A stretch of DNA of 12,383 nucleotides, taken from the NCBI GenBank assembly GCA_964462685.1, contig CAYWYR010000033.1:1-12383 (forward strand). Reading direction: 5' to 3'. This DNA is from CAYWYR01 sp964462685 (GTDB lineage: Bacteria > Bacteroidota > Ignavibacteria > Kapaibacteriales > UBA2268). Positions 6,620 to 12,383 of this stretch are shown here, one piece after another. The notes beneath the pieces are model-generated. The model ran no database searches, was not told the origin of the DNA, and saw only the letters and a program-made list of their open reading frames with translations. The translations under genes and the position numbers were made by a program. Position 1 is the stretch's first letter. Each line of letters begins with the position of its first letter.

Positions 6620-6943
6620 ATGACTGACAACCAATATACATTACCACATGATGGGCTACTTCAAAAGTTTACTTTTGCTGAAGGTCTTTCTCTGCTGGTG
6701 TTGCTTATCATTGCGATGCCGCTTAAATATCTATTTGATACGCCTGAAGCTGTAAAAGTGGTTGGCTGGATCCACGGAGCATTATTTGTAGTCCTTATGC
6801 TACTTATAGGCCGCTATTGTCTGTCTGTCAAGAACAGGTTTTTATCACTTAAAGTCTTTATCATACTATTCATATCCGCACTTATACCTTTTGGGTGGAT
6901 TATAGCTGATAAAAGGATATTCGGTCAGGTAAAAAGGGTATAG
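6620..6943 (+). CDS. DUF3817-family small integral membrane protein (107 aa)
   Basis: Three membrane segments are evident at about residues 20-40, 48-67 and 77-95. The GWIHGALFVVLM stretch (49-60) and the IPFGWIIAD end of the last segment (89-97) are characteristic of DUF3817 (YdzA-like) proteins, whose function is unknown. The length is normal for the family. The ATG at 6620 is preceded by CGAGAAA, a poor SD. It is a single gene; it converges on cdsA with only 5 nt between the two stops and no clear terminator in the gap. Confidence 0.85.
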   Translation: MTDNQYTLPHDGLLQKFTFAEGLSLLVLLIIAMPLKYLFDTPEAVKVVGWIHGALFVVLMLLIGRYCLSVKNRFLSLKVFIILFISALIPFGWIIADKRIFGQVKRV

Positions 6944-6948
6944 ATTTT

Positions 6949-7890
6949 TTATCTAGCTGTTATTACAAGCAGATATGCGAATATCAATGGAAGTACGAAA
7001 ATCAGGCTGTCCAAGCGGTCCAGTACTCCGCCATGGCCAGGCAGTAGATTCGAGCTGTCCTTAACTCCGGCATCGCGTTTTAATAGTGATTCAAACAGAT
7101 CACCGTATTGCCCGCCGATAACCAAGATAGCGCCAATAGCGATTGCGTGTTCCGTCGGGAATCCTGGCAAAACATTCCCTACGATAAGTGCGAATGCCGC
7201 AAGCCCGATAAATGCACCACCAATGGCACCTTCCCATGTTTTATTGGGGCTTACCCTGGCTAAAAGCTTGTTCTTTCCAATTGCTTTACCTATGAAATAC
7301 GCTCCTGTATCACATCCCCATATCCCGGCGAAGATAGAGACTATAAACCAAAAGCCCCACATATCCTGCATAGGAGTTGATAAAGTGTTGATAATATGTA
7401 GATTGTTTTCACCGGTTGTAAGTATGCCGGCCTGATGCATCGCTAAATATACGCTGTCAAATTCGCGAATGCCTACGAGACTTAAAAATGCAAGAGTTAT
7501 ATATATCAAACCGGAAAGGCTCACAGAGTTACCGAGAAGTGCCGTACCTTTCTTTTTGTAAATGGAGGTTATATTGATAAGGAAAACAGAGAAAATAGCG
7601 AACAATACCGGAACCAATATCATCGCTATAAGGTAATTACCCTGGGAATGATCCTGGGATAGATAAAAATAAAAACTCCCTATTATAAGCCCGTTTGCTA
7701 CGTAGGAAGGGATACCTACTGTTGCCCCACCCTTTATCCTAGCCAGCCTGAAATACTCTTCTAAAGCTATGGCTGATATGAGCATAGCTGTGGTTACGAA
7801 CCACATATCCCCAAGCCACAGTAGAAACAGTATTATCGGTATTGCGATAGTTGAAAAAAGTACACGCTTCGTAAGATTTGACATCGCCAT
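6949..7890 (-). CDS. cdsA: Phosphatidate cytidylyltransferase (CDP-diacylglycerol synthase)
   Basis: Makes CDP-diacylglycerol from phosphatidic acid and CTP, the branch point for phosphatidylethanolamine, phosphatidylglycerol and cardiolipin synthesis, in the inner membrane. The C-terminal family signature is complete: S268, KRD (271-273), KD (277-278), PGHGG (284-288) and DRLD (291-294). The rest is a series of hydrophobic segments beginning right after the start (TKRVLFSTIAIPIILFLLW), with QYGDLFES just before the signature. At 313 aa it is at the long end for bacterial CdsA (usually about 270-310). Start at the ATG at 7890; a second ATG two codons later is equally plausible. It lies 145 nt downstream of the barrel gene on the same strand and may have its own promoter. 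Confidence 0.97.
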   Translation of the reverse strand: MAMSNLTKRVLFSTIAIPIILFLLWLGDMWFVTTAMLISAIALEEYFRLARIKGGATVGIPSYVANGLIIGSFYFYLSQDHSQGNYLIAMILVPVLFAIFSVFLINITSIYKKKGTALLGNSVSLSGLIYITLAFLSLVGIREFDSVYLAMHQAGILTTGENNLHIINTLSTPMQDMWGFWFIVSIFAGIWGCDTGAYFIGKAIGKNKLLARVSPNKTWEGAIGGAFIGLAAFALIVGNVLPGFPTEHAIAIGAILVIGGQYGDLFESLLKRDAGVKDSSNLLPGHGGVLDRLDSLIFVLPLIFAYLLVITAR

Positions 7891-8010
7891 ATATTGGTCG
7901 TATTTCTTTCGATATTAACAATTGAATAATAATATTATCTTGCCCGCTGATCCAATATAGTTGGCCGTGGTAGCAACACAACAATTCAATATATGGAATA
8001 TACTACAAAA

Positions 8011-8028
8011 TGCCTATTATAGGAGGCA
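8011..8028 (-). terminator. Possible weak terminator after the YcgG-DUF1989-barrel operon
   Basis: On the minus strand TGCCT and AGGCA flank an 8-nt loop that can pair further (CCTA with TAGG), followed by TTTT. It begins 8 nt after the barrel-gene stop. The stem is short and the T-run only four, so read-through into cdsA is possible. Confidence 0.35.
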
Positions 8029-8035
8029 GAGCTGA

Positions 8036-8812
8036 TCAATCATAGAAATTATAATCGAAGCCAAGTGAAAAGTAATTGAAGAAAGAGAAATTATAGACCT
8101 CGTCATTATCCGCACCGCCGTCCAGAAATCTATAGTTCAATCTGATACCTATATTCTTGTTTAGGCTGTATCTGAAAGCAGCCATTATGTCAAAGGCCCG
8201 GCCCTGTGGGGAAGCTAGCCCATCAGCATCGATTATACATGAGAAATCATCGTTAAAGTTATACTGAGCCAGAACAGAAATAAGCGGCACAAAACCCAGA
8301 TCGTCTTTTCTGGCGGATTTATCCCCATCGCCTACAACCTCTATATAAGCATCGCGGACTTTAACCGCAGCCCCCGCGGCAAGTTTCCAGCTGTCATCAT
8401 GATAGAATGTGTACCTGTAGTTCAATCTATAGGAGTTGAATACATAATTAAAGGTAAGCTGCTCCCCGGCTGAAAAAGTCTCACCGAAAAAATCTAGTTC
8501 ACCATTATAGCTACCCTCATAAACCGACATAAGGGGAGCGGCCAAAACGAAAATCTCATGGTCTTCATCCGCAGACTGCCACCCTACACGTATTCGGGCC
8601 GTGATGCGGTCTGCTACATTATCTCTGGGTTCACCGATCTCAGAAGCTTCAAACAATGTACCTGTGTCGCCGGGTATCCTTACCTCTATCTTAGAAGGCA
8701 CGATATAGGATAACTCGGTATCTACTGTGATTTCAGCTTGGGCCGTGTAGCCAGCCGTTATAATAAATAATAGGAAAAAGTATTTCAATGTTGAAGGATT
8801 TTTATTAATCAA
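8036..8812 (-). CDS. Outer-membrane beta-barrel candidate with signal peptide (258 aa)
   Basis: Residues 1-26 form a Sec signal peptide (a lysine near the N-terminus, then the hydrophobic YFFLLFIITAGYT and a likely cleavage after AQA). The mature part alternates polar and hydrophobic residues in strand-like segments rich in aromatic residues, such as LNYRYTFYHD, GIRLNYRFLDGG and the C-terminal FFNYFSLGFDYNFYD, as expected of an 8-12-strand barrel. I do not recognise a specific family. The start is a TTG at 8812; no ATG lies near the signal peptide. TTG overlaps the DUF1989 stop in the 8-nt sequence TTGATTAA, indicating translational coupling. It is the last gene of a three-gene operon with YcgG-like and DUF1989 genes, which suggests a role in moving or sensing the compound they act on; that role is inference. 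Confidence 0.75.
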   Translation of the reverse strand: MINKNPSTLKYFFLLFIITAGYTAQAEITVDTELSYIVPSKIEVRIPGDTGTLFEASEIGEPRDNVADRITARIRVGWQSADEDHEIFVLAAPLMSVYEGSYNGELDFFGETFSAGEQLTFNYVFNSYRLNYRYTFYHDDSWKLAAGAAVKVRDAYIEVVGDGDKSARKDDLGFVPLISVLAQYNFNDDFSCIIDADGLASPQGRAFDIMAAFRYSLNKNIGIRLNYRFLDGGADNDEVYNFSFFNYFSLGFDYNFYD

Positions 8813-9404
8813 TATGATATTGAATCGGCTTAAAGGAGTAATTATTGCTCTGTTCGGCAGAGCAGGCCGTCATACCCACGATTAAATCCATTTCCGCACG
8901 GATAACAAGTTTATCGCCAGCTTTGCTTGTGGGTGGATCAACCGATAATTTACCGTTTTCTGATACTTGAACATTCATAAATACATTAAAGGCAGTTGGT
9001 ACTTCATCCGGTTCGATATTATAATTGCTCAGATTTTTCCAAAGGTTTTCGAAACAGCTGGGGTGATAATCATGATTGTCATACATTATCTTGAAAGTCT
9101 CCGGGCTGCACGGGGCGAGCAAAAAGTCATTTCTGCCGTTGGTATCCTCTACTATCTCGGCTAGTTTATTACTGCGGTTGCTCCATAGCCAGTTTCCTTT
9201 AGTAAGGAAAATAGTCTCCTCGAAATCTAAAGATTTGCCGGAGGATAGTTTTTCCCGCTTATCCTTAGCATTAAATAGCACAAGGTCGCTTACCTGTTCG
9301 CCTTGGGGGTCGATAATGGTAAGTAGCTGCCCTTTATCAAGCGTAAAAGCAGTACCGGTTTGCGGCTTTATCGTATGTAGTTTCTGGATAGTTTCAGCTG
9401 TCAT
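8805..9404 (-). CDS. DUF1989 / urea-carboxylase-associated family protein (199 aa)
   Basis: Matches the DUF1989 family throughout: GQLLTIIDPQGEQVSDLVLF (25-44), an IVEDTNGRND stretch (84-93), the cysteines C99 (LLAPCSPE), C117 (HPSCFENL) and C181 (MTACSAEQ), and FNVFMNVQVSENGKL with KAGDKLVIRAEMDL (161-174). Family members include the urea-carboxylase-associated proteins, some of which act as carboxyguanidine deiminase subunits; the conserved cysteines and acidic residues are thought to bind metal. No urea or guanidine carboxylase, allophanate hydrolase or second DUF1989 gene is in the window, so a carboxyguanidine role is not supported locally. The start ATG at 9404 is 6 nt after the YcgG stop with no SD, so translation is probably coupled. 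Cytosolic. Family call firm, substrate unknown. Confidence 0.9.
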   Translation of the reverse strand: MTAETIQKLHTIKPQTGTAFTLDKGQLLTIIDPQGEQVSDLVLFNAKDKREKLSSGKSLDFEETIFLTKGNWLWSNRSNKLAEIVEDTNGRNDFLLAPCSPETFKIMYDNHDYHPSCFENLWKNLSNYNIEPDEVPTAFNVFMNVQVSENGKLSVDPPTSKAGDKLVIRAEMDLIVGMTACSAEQSNNYSFKPIQYHID

Positions 9405-9410
9405 ATTTTT

Positions 9411-10154
9411 TTATTGATGCGTGTTAGAAAAAGGGCATTTCCAGTCGTTGCTGACTTTACGGCCGCTATACTGTCTGGCCTCACTCCTACTCCCGAAATC
9501 TTCTACCATAGGGTTGATGCTGCCTTGCAGTTTAGTATCCCTTTTCCTGATAGTACTTTTGATTTTTTCATAGATGCCGAAATCTCTCAGTTTCTCAAAT
9601 TGTTTATGCATATTGAATGCGATTGCGGGATACGGGAACTGTCTGGCTTTTCTGCTGCTCTTCGGGTGCATCCCAACCATATAGAAAGCTGTACCGGAAA
9701 TAGAGAAACTGAAATTCTCAGAGTCAGGGTCGCTACTGACAGAGCTGTCCCAATCTTCTTCATCAAGTGAATTGATAATCTTTAGCTGACTCCAGAGTAA
9801 GTTTTCAAAATCCTTTTCGCTATCTATAACTGTATTAGAAAAAATCGCTAGGTGCGACTTGAAATCGGTTTTTTTATCAAGTGGCATATCCCCAAAGTTT
9901 TTTAGATCGGTCATTATCCTGTAAGCAGTTTTTATCGTGCCGAGCTCTCCGTAGTCTTTAGCTGTTATATTCTCGTTTTTATGTGCTGAGGCAGCCATTA
10001 CACATGGATGCTTATCTTCTATGATAAATGAGTTTAGGGTATCTACTGTATTTATAGATGGAGCTTGATAGATTTTTGTTTTTTGTTGATTATTATAATA
10101 GCTAACTTTAGCCCTTTGCTTTAATGCTTTTCCTGTACTTTTATAATTATCCAT
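9411..10154 (-). CDS. YqcI/YcgG-family protein, GntA-like (putative heme-dependent guanidino N-oxygenase)
   Basis: Full-length member (247 aa) of the YqcI/YcgG family. Conserved blocks are visible in order: HPCVMAASAH (49-58), FSFSISGTAFYMVGMHP (148-164) with SSRKARQFPYPAIAFN (166-181), HKQFEKLRDFGIYEKIK (183-199), IRKRD-x3-LQGSINPM (202-216), a QYSGR motif (228-232) and WKCPF (238-242) near the end. The family contains GntA of the guanitoxin pathway, a heme-dependent N-hydroxylase of a cyclic guanidine; most other members are uncharacterised, so the same chemistry here is only inferred. There is no signal peptide. The ATG at 10154 has an AAGGAAAGGG purine tract just upstream. It is the first gene of the operon with DUF1989 and the barrel protein, and is divergent from a flavodoxin-like gene. 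No other guanitoxin-pathway gene is recognisable. Confidence 0.9.
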   Translation of the reverse strand: MDNYKSTGKALKQRAKVSYYNNQQKTKIYQAPSINTVDTLNSFIIEDKHPCVMAASAHKNENITAKDYGELGTIKTAYRIMTDLKNFGDMPLDKKTDFKSHLAIFSNTVIDSEKDFENLLWSQLKIINSLDEEDWDSSVSSDPDSENFSFSISGTAFYMVGMHPKSSRKARQFPYPAIAFNMHKQFEKLRDFGIYEKIKSTIRKRDTKLQGSINPMVEDFGSRSEARQYSGRKVSNDWKCPFSNTHQ

Positions 10155-10404
10155 AATCCCTTTCCTTAGTTGTCCTTAATCCACATTTCCTTTTGTATCA
10201 ACGTGGTAATTATTGAATTATTTATTTAATTATTTTGCCGTTAAATACAATAATAGGTAGGTGATAAATCAACATTCTGCATCAAGAAAGTTTTAATTAA
10301 ATATTTATCTTAAACAATTAAACAATCTGTTTTTAAAGGAAAAACTATTCTGTTTCGACTATTAGATAGAGATAAATTCAAAGAATAATCAATTATATAA
10401 TATC
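10155..10404. other. Divergent intergenic region between the YcgG operon and the flavodoxin gene
   Basis: A strongly AT-rich 250-bp stretch that must hold both promoters. Several AT-rich hexamers exist but none with a convincing partner. I looked for a guanidine riboswitch-like structured leader before the YcgG gene and saw none: there is no long GC-rich stem, only short AT hairpins. No small gene is evident. Confidence 0.55.
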
Positions 10405-11115
10405 ATGTTAAAAGCTCTTTATATAAACTGTACCCTCAAAAAATCACCAAAAAGTAGCCATACCAATGGACTTATCGATATATCTAAACAGATTATTGAA
10501 GCCGAGGGGCATCAGGCTGAGATTATAAGGCTGGTAGATTGTGACATACCGCCAGGAATACAGCCAGATATGACTGAACAGGGCTATGAAAAAGATGAGT
10601 GGCAATCAATTCATAGTAAAATCTTAGATAGCGATATACTGATAATCGGAACGCCTTTATGGTTAGGCGAAAAATCCTCTGAGTGCCAGAAACTGATAGA
10701 AAGACTTTATTCAATGTCCGGCAAGTATAATGATAAAGGGCAGATAGTATATTATGGTAAAGTCGGCGGCTGTATTATCACCGGGAATGAGGACGGCGCA
10801 AAGCACGCTTCGATGGGTGTACTTTACAGCCTCCAGCATGTAGGTTTCACGATACCTCCTCAAGCCGATACATCATGGCTGGGTGAAGTTGGCCCAGGCC
10901 CAAGCTATCTGGATGAAGGTTCAGGTGGGTTGGAAAATGATTTCACCAACCGCAATACCACTATTATGACCTACAGTTTGATCCATGCCGCGACAGCCTT
11001 AAAAGCAGCAGGCGGTTATGATAGAAAAGGTACAAGCCTCAAAGATTGGGATGAAGGCAAGAGATGGGCCTTCGCGGACGTTAAGATGCCAGATACTATT
11101 AAGAAGGACAGCTAA
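10405..11115 (+). CDS. Flavodoxin-family / NAD(P)H-dependent FMN oxidoreductase (236 aa)
   Basis: Flavodoxin-like fold binding FMN. The first strand runs into a phosphate-binding loop, ALYINCTLKKSPKSSHTNG (4-22), and continues as an alternating alpha/beta pattern. DILIIGTPLWLGEKSSECQK (77-96) is the second FMN-contact segment and GGCIITGNEDGAKHASMG (121-138) the third. The length suits the longer flavodoxin-family reductases rather than short-chain flavodoxin. Cytosolic, probably transferring electrons from NAD(P)H through FMN to an unidentified acceptor. The ATG at 10405 has no SD. It is divergently transcribed from the YcgG operon, making it a candidate electron donor for that enzyme, although no direct evidence ties them. 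Its stop overlaps the stop of the convergent membrane-protein gene by 3-4 nt. Confidence 0.9.
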   Translation: MLKALYINCTLKKSPKSSHTNGLIDISKQIIEAEGHQAEIIRLVDCDIPPGIQPDMTEQGYEKDEWQSIHSKILDSDILIIGTPLWLGEKSSECQKLIERLYSMSGKYNDKGQIVYYGKVGGCIITGNEDGAKHASMGVLYSLQHVGFTIPPQADTSWLGEVGPGPSYLDEGSGGLENDFTNRNTTIMTYSLIHAATALKAAGGYDRKGTSLKDWDEGKRWAFADVKMPDTIKKDS

Positions 11116-11615
11116 CCTTTTATACCTTTTGCAGTTGCAGTAGATTTTTCCCTTTCAACATCCAAAACAGTTTTGGCTTTACCGAAAACCAGATGAAGAA
11201 TACTAAGTATTATAGTAAGCGGTGTAAACACCATACGCTCTGTATCGCTACTGGAAGCAATATTGCCGATCGTATTCAGCAGATAATAGAAACAGATAAA
11301 ATAAAGCCAGTAGTTTACGAAACGAGGTCTTACGTAGTATAATCTTTTGGCCAGTAAATTGATCTTTGCCATCACAGGTATGCTGAACAAAACGATAAAA
11401 GTTATCGCTAAAATCTCCATGGCTATAAAATATGTGCTATCCATAATGCCTGTAGATTCTCCGCCCCATACAATATCGGGTGGCAGAACAGATAGCATAA
11501 TGAGTATATGCATCACTATAAGGCACAGGTTGATGGCTAATATAATGACACCGATATGATTTAAGCTAAACTTTCGGTGGTATTTATCATTCGGGTCTGG
11601 TGTAAGAAAATTCAT
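11112..11615 (-). CDS. Hypothetical four-TM membrane protein (167 aa)
   Basis: I do not recognise a family. Hydrophobic segments are clear at about residues 20-42, 61-82, 99-117 and 129-146, with a hydrophilic N-terminus (MNFLTPDPNDKYHRKF) and a charged C-terminal tail (KAKTVLDVEREKSTATAKGI). An even number of segments places both ends on the same side. Basic residues after the second segment (KINLLAKRLYYVRPR) suggest that loop is cytoplasmic, so both tails would be as well. The start ATG at 11615 has only a weak AGGCGG-like SD. It converges on the flavodoxin gene with a 4-nt 3' overlap, and its 5' end faces the SecB-like gene. It appears to be transcribed alone. Coding status is supported by the coherent membrane topology. 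Confidence 0.75.
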   Translation of the reverse strand: MNFLTPDPNDKYHRKFSLNHIGVIILAINLCLIVMHILIMLSVLPPDIVWGGESTGIMDSTYFIAMEILAITFIVLFSIPVMAKINLLAKRLYYVRPRFVNYWLYFICFYYLLNTIGNIASSSDTERMVFTPLTIILSILHLVFGKAKTVLDVEREKSTATAKGIKG

Positions 11616-11632
11616 AAATCCGCCTATTAGAG

Positions 11633-11662
11633 TTCACTGGATTGCCACAGCTCGGCTATAAT
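11633..11662 (+). promoter_or_regulatory. Candidate promoter of the SecB-like gene
   Basis: TATAAT (11657-11662) is a perfect -10 hexamer, with TTCACT (11633-11638, four of six matches to TTGACA) 18 nt upstream. It implies a leader of roughly 45 nt before the ATG at 11713, and lies within the divergent gap facing the membrane-protein gene. Confidence 0.45.
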
Positions 11663-11712
11663 GCTTAACTTTGTTAACTAATAATTGTTACAAATCTAAA
11701 ATATACTGACAA

Positions 11713-12135
11713 ATGTCACAATCTAACACTGTACAAATCAGAAATATTGCCATTAACGAATTTGCTCTGGTGGCCCCACAAGGAAAAGTTGAAGGAACAG
11801 AAAACTTCAATTTTGAAGTAAACTTCGCTTACAACGTTAATGTAGAGCAGAGCATGGTTAATGTTCTAAGCACTGTATCAGTTGCTACAGGCGATAAAAA
11901 AACAATTCTTGCCAGAATACAGACTGTATGCGGTTTTGTTGTAAACAAACCCGAGTTCTCTTCTCAGGATGCTGATGGTAAGATTACTATTGAGCAAAAC
12001 TTAGCTCAGGATCTTAACGCTATAGCACTATCCACTACTCGCGGCGTACTTTTCGCTAACCTTAAAGGTACCTACCTTCACAACGCGGTACTCCCCGTTA
12101 TTGATATGACTACTGTACAAAGCCAGCAAAACTAA
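11713..12135 (+). CDS. SecB-like protein, putative protein-export chaperone family (140 aa)
   Basis: A cytosolic-looking protein of SecB size. The beta-rich pattern resembles the SecB fold: IRNIAINEFALVAP (9-22), NFNFEVNFAYNVNV (31-44) and STVSVATGDKKTILARIQTV (53-72). Then VCGFVVNKPEF (72-82) is comparable to the SecB Y/F-x-G-x-F strand, and a helical segment LAQDLNAIALSTTRGVLFAN (97-116) precedes the C-terminal VLPVIDM (126-132). SecB holds preproteins unfolded for SecA. Similarity to E. coli SecB is low, so a generic SecB superfamily call is safer than secB itself. No toxin gene is adjacent, so it does not look like a SecB-type chaperone of a toxin-antitoxin system. The ATG at 11713 has no evident SD. 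Monocistronic, between its own promoter and terminator. Confidence 0.65.
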   Translation: MSQSNTVQIRNIAINEFALVAPQGKVEGTENFNFEVNFAYNVNVEQSMVNVLSTVSVATGDKKTILARIQTVCGFVVNKPEFSSQDADGKITIEQNLAQDLNAIALSTTRGVLFANLKGTYLHNAVLPVIDMTTVQSQQN

Positions 12136-12166
12136 GCTCTGGACTTATCACCTGATTGATATGAAG

Positions 12167-12199
12167 GCGATCCATGTTAACCATGGGTCGCTTTTTTTT
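12167..12199 (+). terminator. Rho-independent terminator of the SecB-like gene
   Basis: GCGATCCATG (12167-12176, ending just before the loop) pairs with CATGGGTCGC with one wobble; the loop is about 5 nt and eight T follow (12192-12199). It lies about 30 nt after the stop codon. Confidence 0.93.
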
Positions 12200-12205
12200 G
12201 CTCGG

Positions 12206-12228
12206 TGCCTGAGCCTGCCCCGAAGGAC
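12206..12228 (+). repeat. Short GAGCCTG-loop hairpin repeat, divergent member
   Basis: GCCT and AGGA flank the loop GAGCCTGCCCCGA. It matches 6506-6528 in inverse orientation with only a few differences. It starts directly after the SecB-like terminator. Confidence 0.55.
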
Positions 12229-12244
12229 GAAGCCCGTATTCTTT

Positions 12245-12283
12245 AAGCCCCTCTCATGTGGAGAGGGGTTTGGGGTGAGGTGT
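12245..12283 (+). repeat. 39-bp repeat, copy 2
   Basis: 38 of 39 positions are identical to 6237-6275; the single difference (T for A) is in the loop of the CCCCTCTC/GAGAGGGG hairpin. Confidence 0.9.
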
Positions 12284-12290
12284 TCTTAAA

Positions 12291-12325
12291 ATGTCACACT
12301 GAGCCTGGCCCGAAGTGTAGGCATA
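12291..12325 (+). repeat. GAGCCTG-loop hairpin repeat
   Basis: The outer arms ATGTC and GGCAT (one wobble) and the perfect inner arms ACACT and AGTGT enclose GAGCCTGGCCCGA, with an AG bulge on the 3' side. Same layout as the 6390, 6455 and 12347 copies. Confidence 0.75.
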
Positions 12326-12334
12326 CCACCCCCC

Positions 12335-12345
12335 GTCATTCCGAA
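12335..12345 (+). repeat. Partial GTCATTC element
   Basis: GTCATTCCGAA matches the end of the inverted pair at 6293-6381 but the rest of the element is absent. Confidence 0.45.
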
Positions 12346-12346
12346 A

Positions 12347-12383
12347 GCATGTCATATTGAGCCCGTCGAAATATAAGACATGC
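12347..12383 (+). repeat. GAGCCTG-loop hairpin repeat reaching the right edge
   Basis: GCATGTC (12347-12353) pairs perfectly with GACATGC (12377-12383) and ATATT with AATAT; the loop is GAGCCCGTCGA and AA is bulged. The stem may continue beyond the window. Confidence 0.8.

Noticed and set aside
6930..6962. Bidirectional terminator between the DUF3817 gene and cdsA
   Set aside because: Only a 5-bp AT stem (TAGAT/ATCTA) around a T-run, lying over the stop codons; too weak to call.
9076..9770. Plus-strand open frames over the DUF1989 and YcgG genes
   Set aside because: Antisense shadows of two well-conserved genes; no family features and no ribosome binding sites.
10155..10404. Guanidine riboswitch before the YcgG gene
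   Set aside because: Considered because of the inferred guanidino chemistry, but the region is AT-rich with no long conserved stems; nothing resembling a known guanidine aptamer was seen.

Overview
The window looks like a chromosomal stretch from a bacterium of the Bacteroidota/Balneolota type. Evidence for this is a single-chain mitochondrial-type aconitase, a DUF3817 membrane protein, a stand-alone SecB-like protein, weak Shine-Dalgarno sequences before several starts, and short hairpin repeats of the 'GTCATTC...GAATCTC' and 'TTGAGCCTGTCGAAA' kind common in intergenic DNA of that group. This assignment is an inference, since no rRNA or other phylogenetic marker is present. The moderate GC content looks even throughout, and no transposase, integrase, tRNA, CRISPR array or phage gene was seen.

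Layout. Positions 1-2248 (minus strand): a small SpoIIAA-like/STAS protein, a GT4-type glycosyltransferase whose coding frame runs 56 codons upstream of its first ATG with no conventional start, and a DMT/EamA transporter cut by the left edge. Positions 2297-3610 (minus): a second SpoIIAA-like protein carrying a ~300-residue Ser/Asn/Asp/Thr-rich tail with repeated SDY motifs, closed by a strong terminator. Positions 3866-6193 (plus): aconitase with its terminator. Positions 6194-6619: a gene-free block packed with palindromic repeats. Positions 6620-7890: a DUF3817 membrane protein (plus) meeting cdsA (minus) tail to tail.

Positions 8036-10154 (minus) hold a tight three-gene operon: a YqcI/YcgG (GntA-like) protein, a DUF1989 (urea-carboxylase-associated) protein and a signal-peptide-bearing outer-membrane beta-barrel candidate, with gaps of 6 nt and -8 nt. 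A flavodoxin-family protein is divergently transcribed from 10405. It converges, with a 4-nt overlap, on a four-TM protein of unknown function (11112-11615). A SecB-like gene (11713-12135) with a strong terminator follows. The right edge is a second repeat block sharing the same repeat families as the first.

Functional reading. Aconitase and CdsA are housekeeping genes. The most interesting locus is 8036-11115. YcgG/GntA relatives are linked to oxidation of guanidino nitrogens and DUF1989 proteins to urea/carboxyguanidine metabolism, so the operon could be a small system for making or breaking an N-oxidised guanidino or urea compound. The flavodoxin-like protein is a possible reductase and the barrel a possible export or uptake route. 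This is a hypothesis from family membership and gene order. Two secondary observations stand out: the disordered STAS-fusion protein, and the hairpin repeats whose stems differ between copies but stay complementary.
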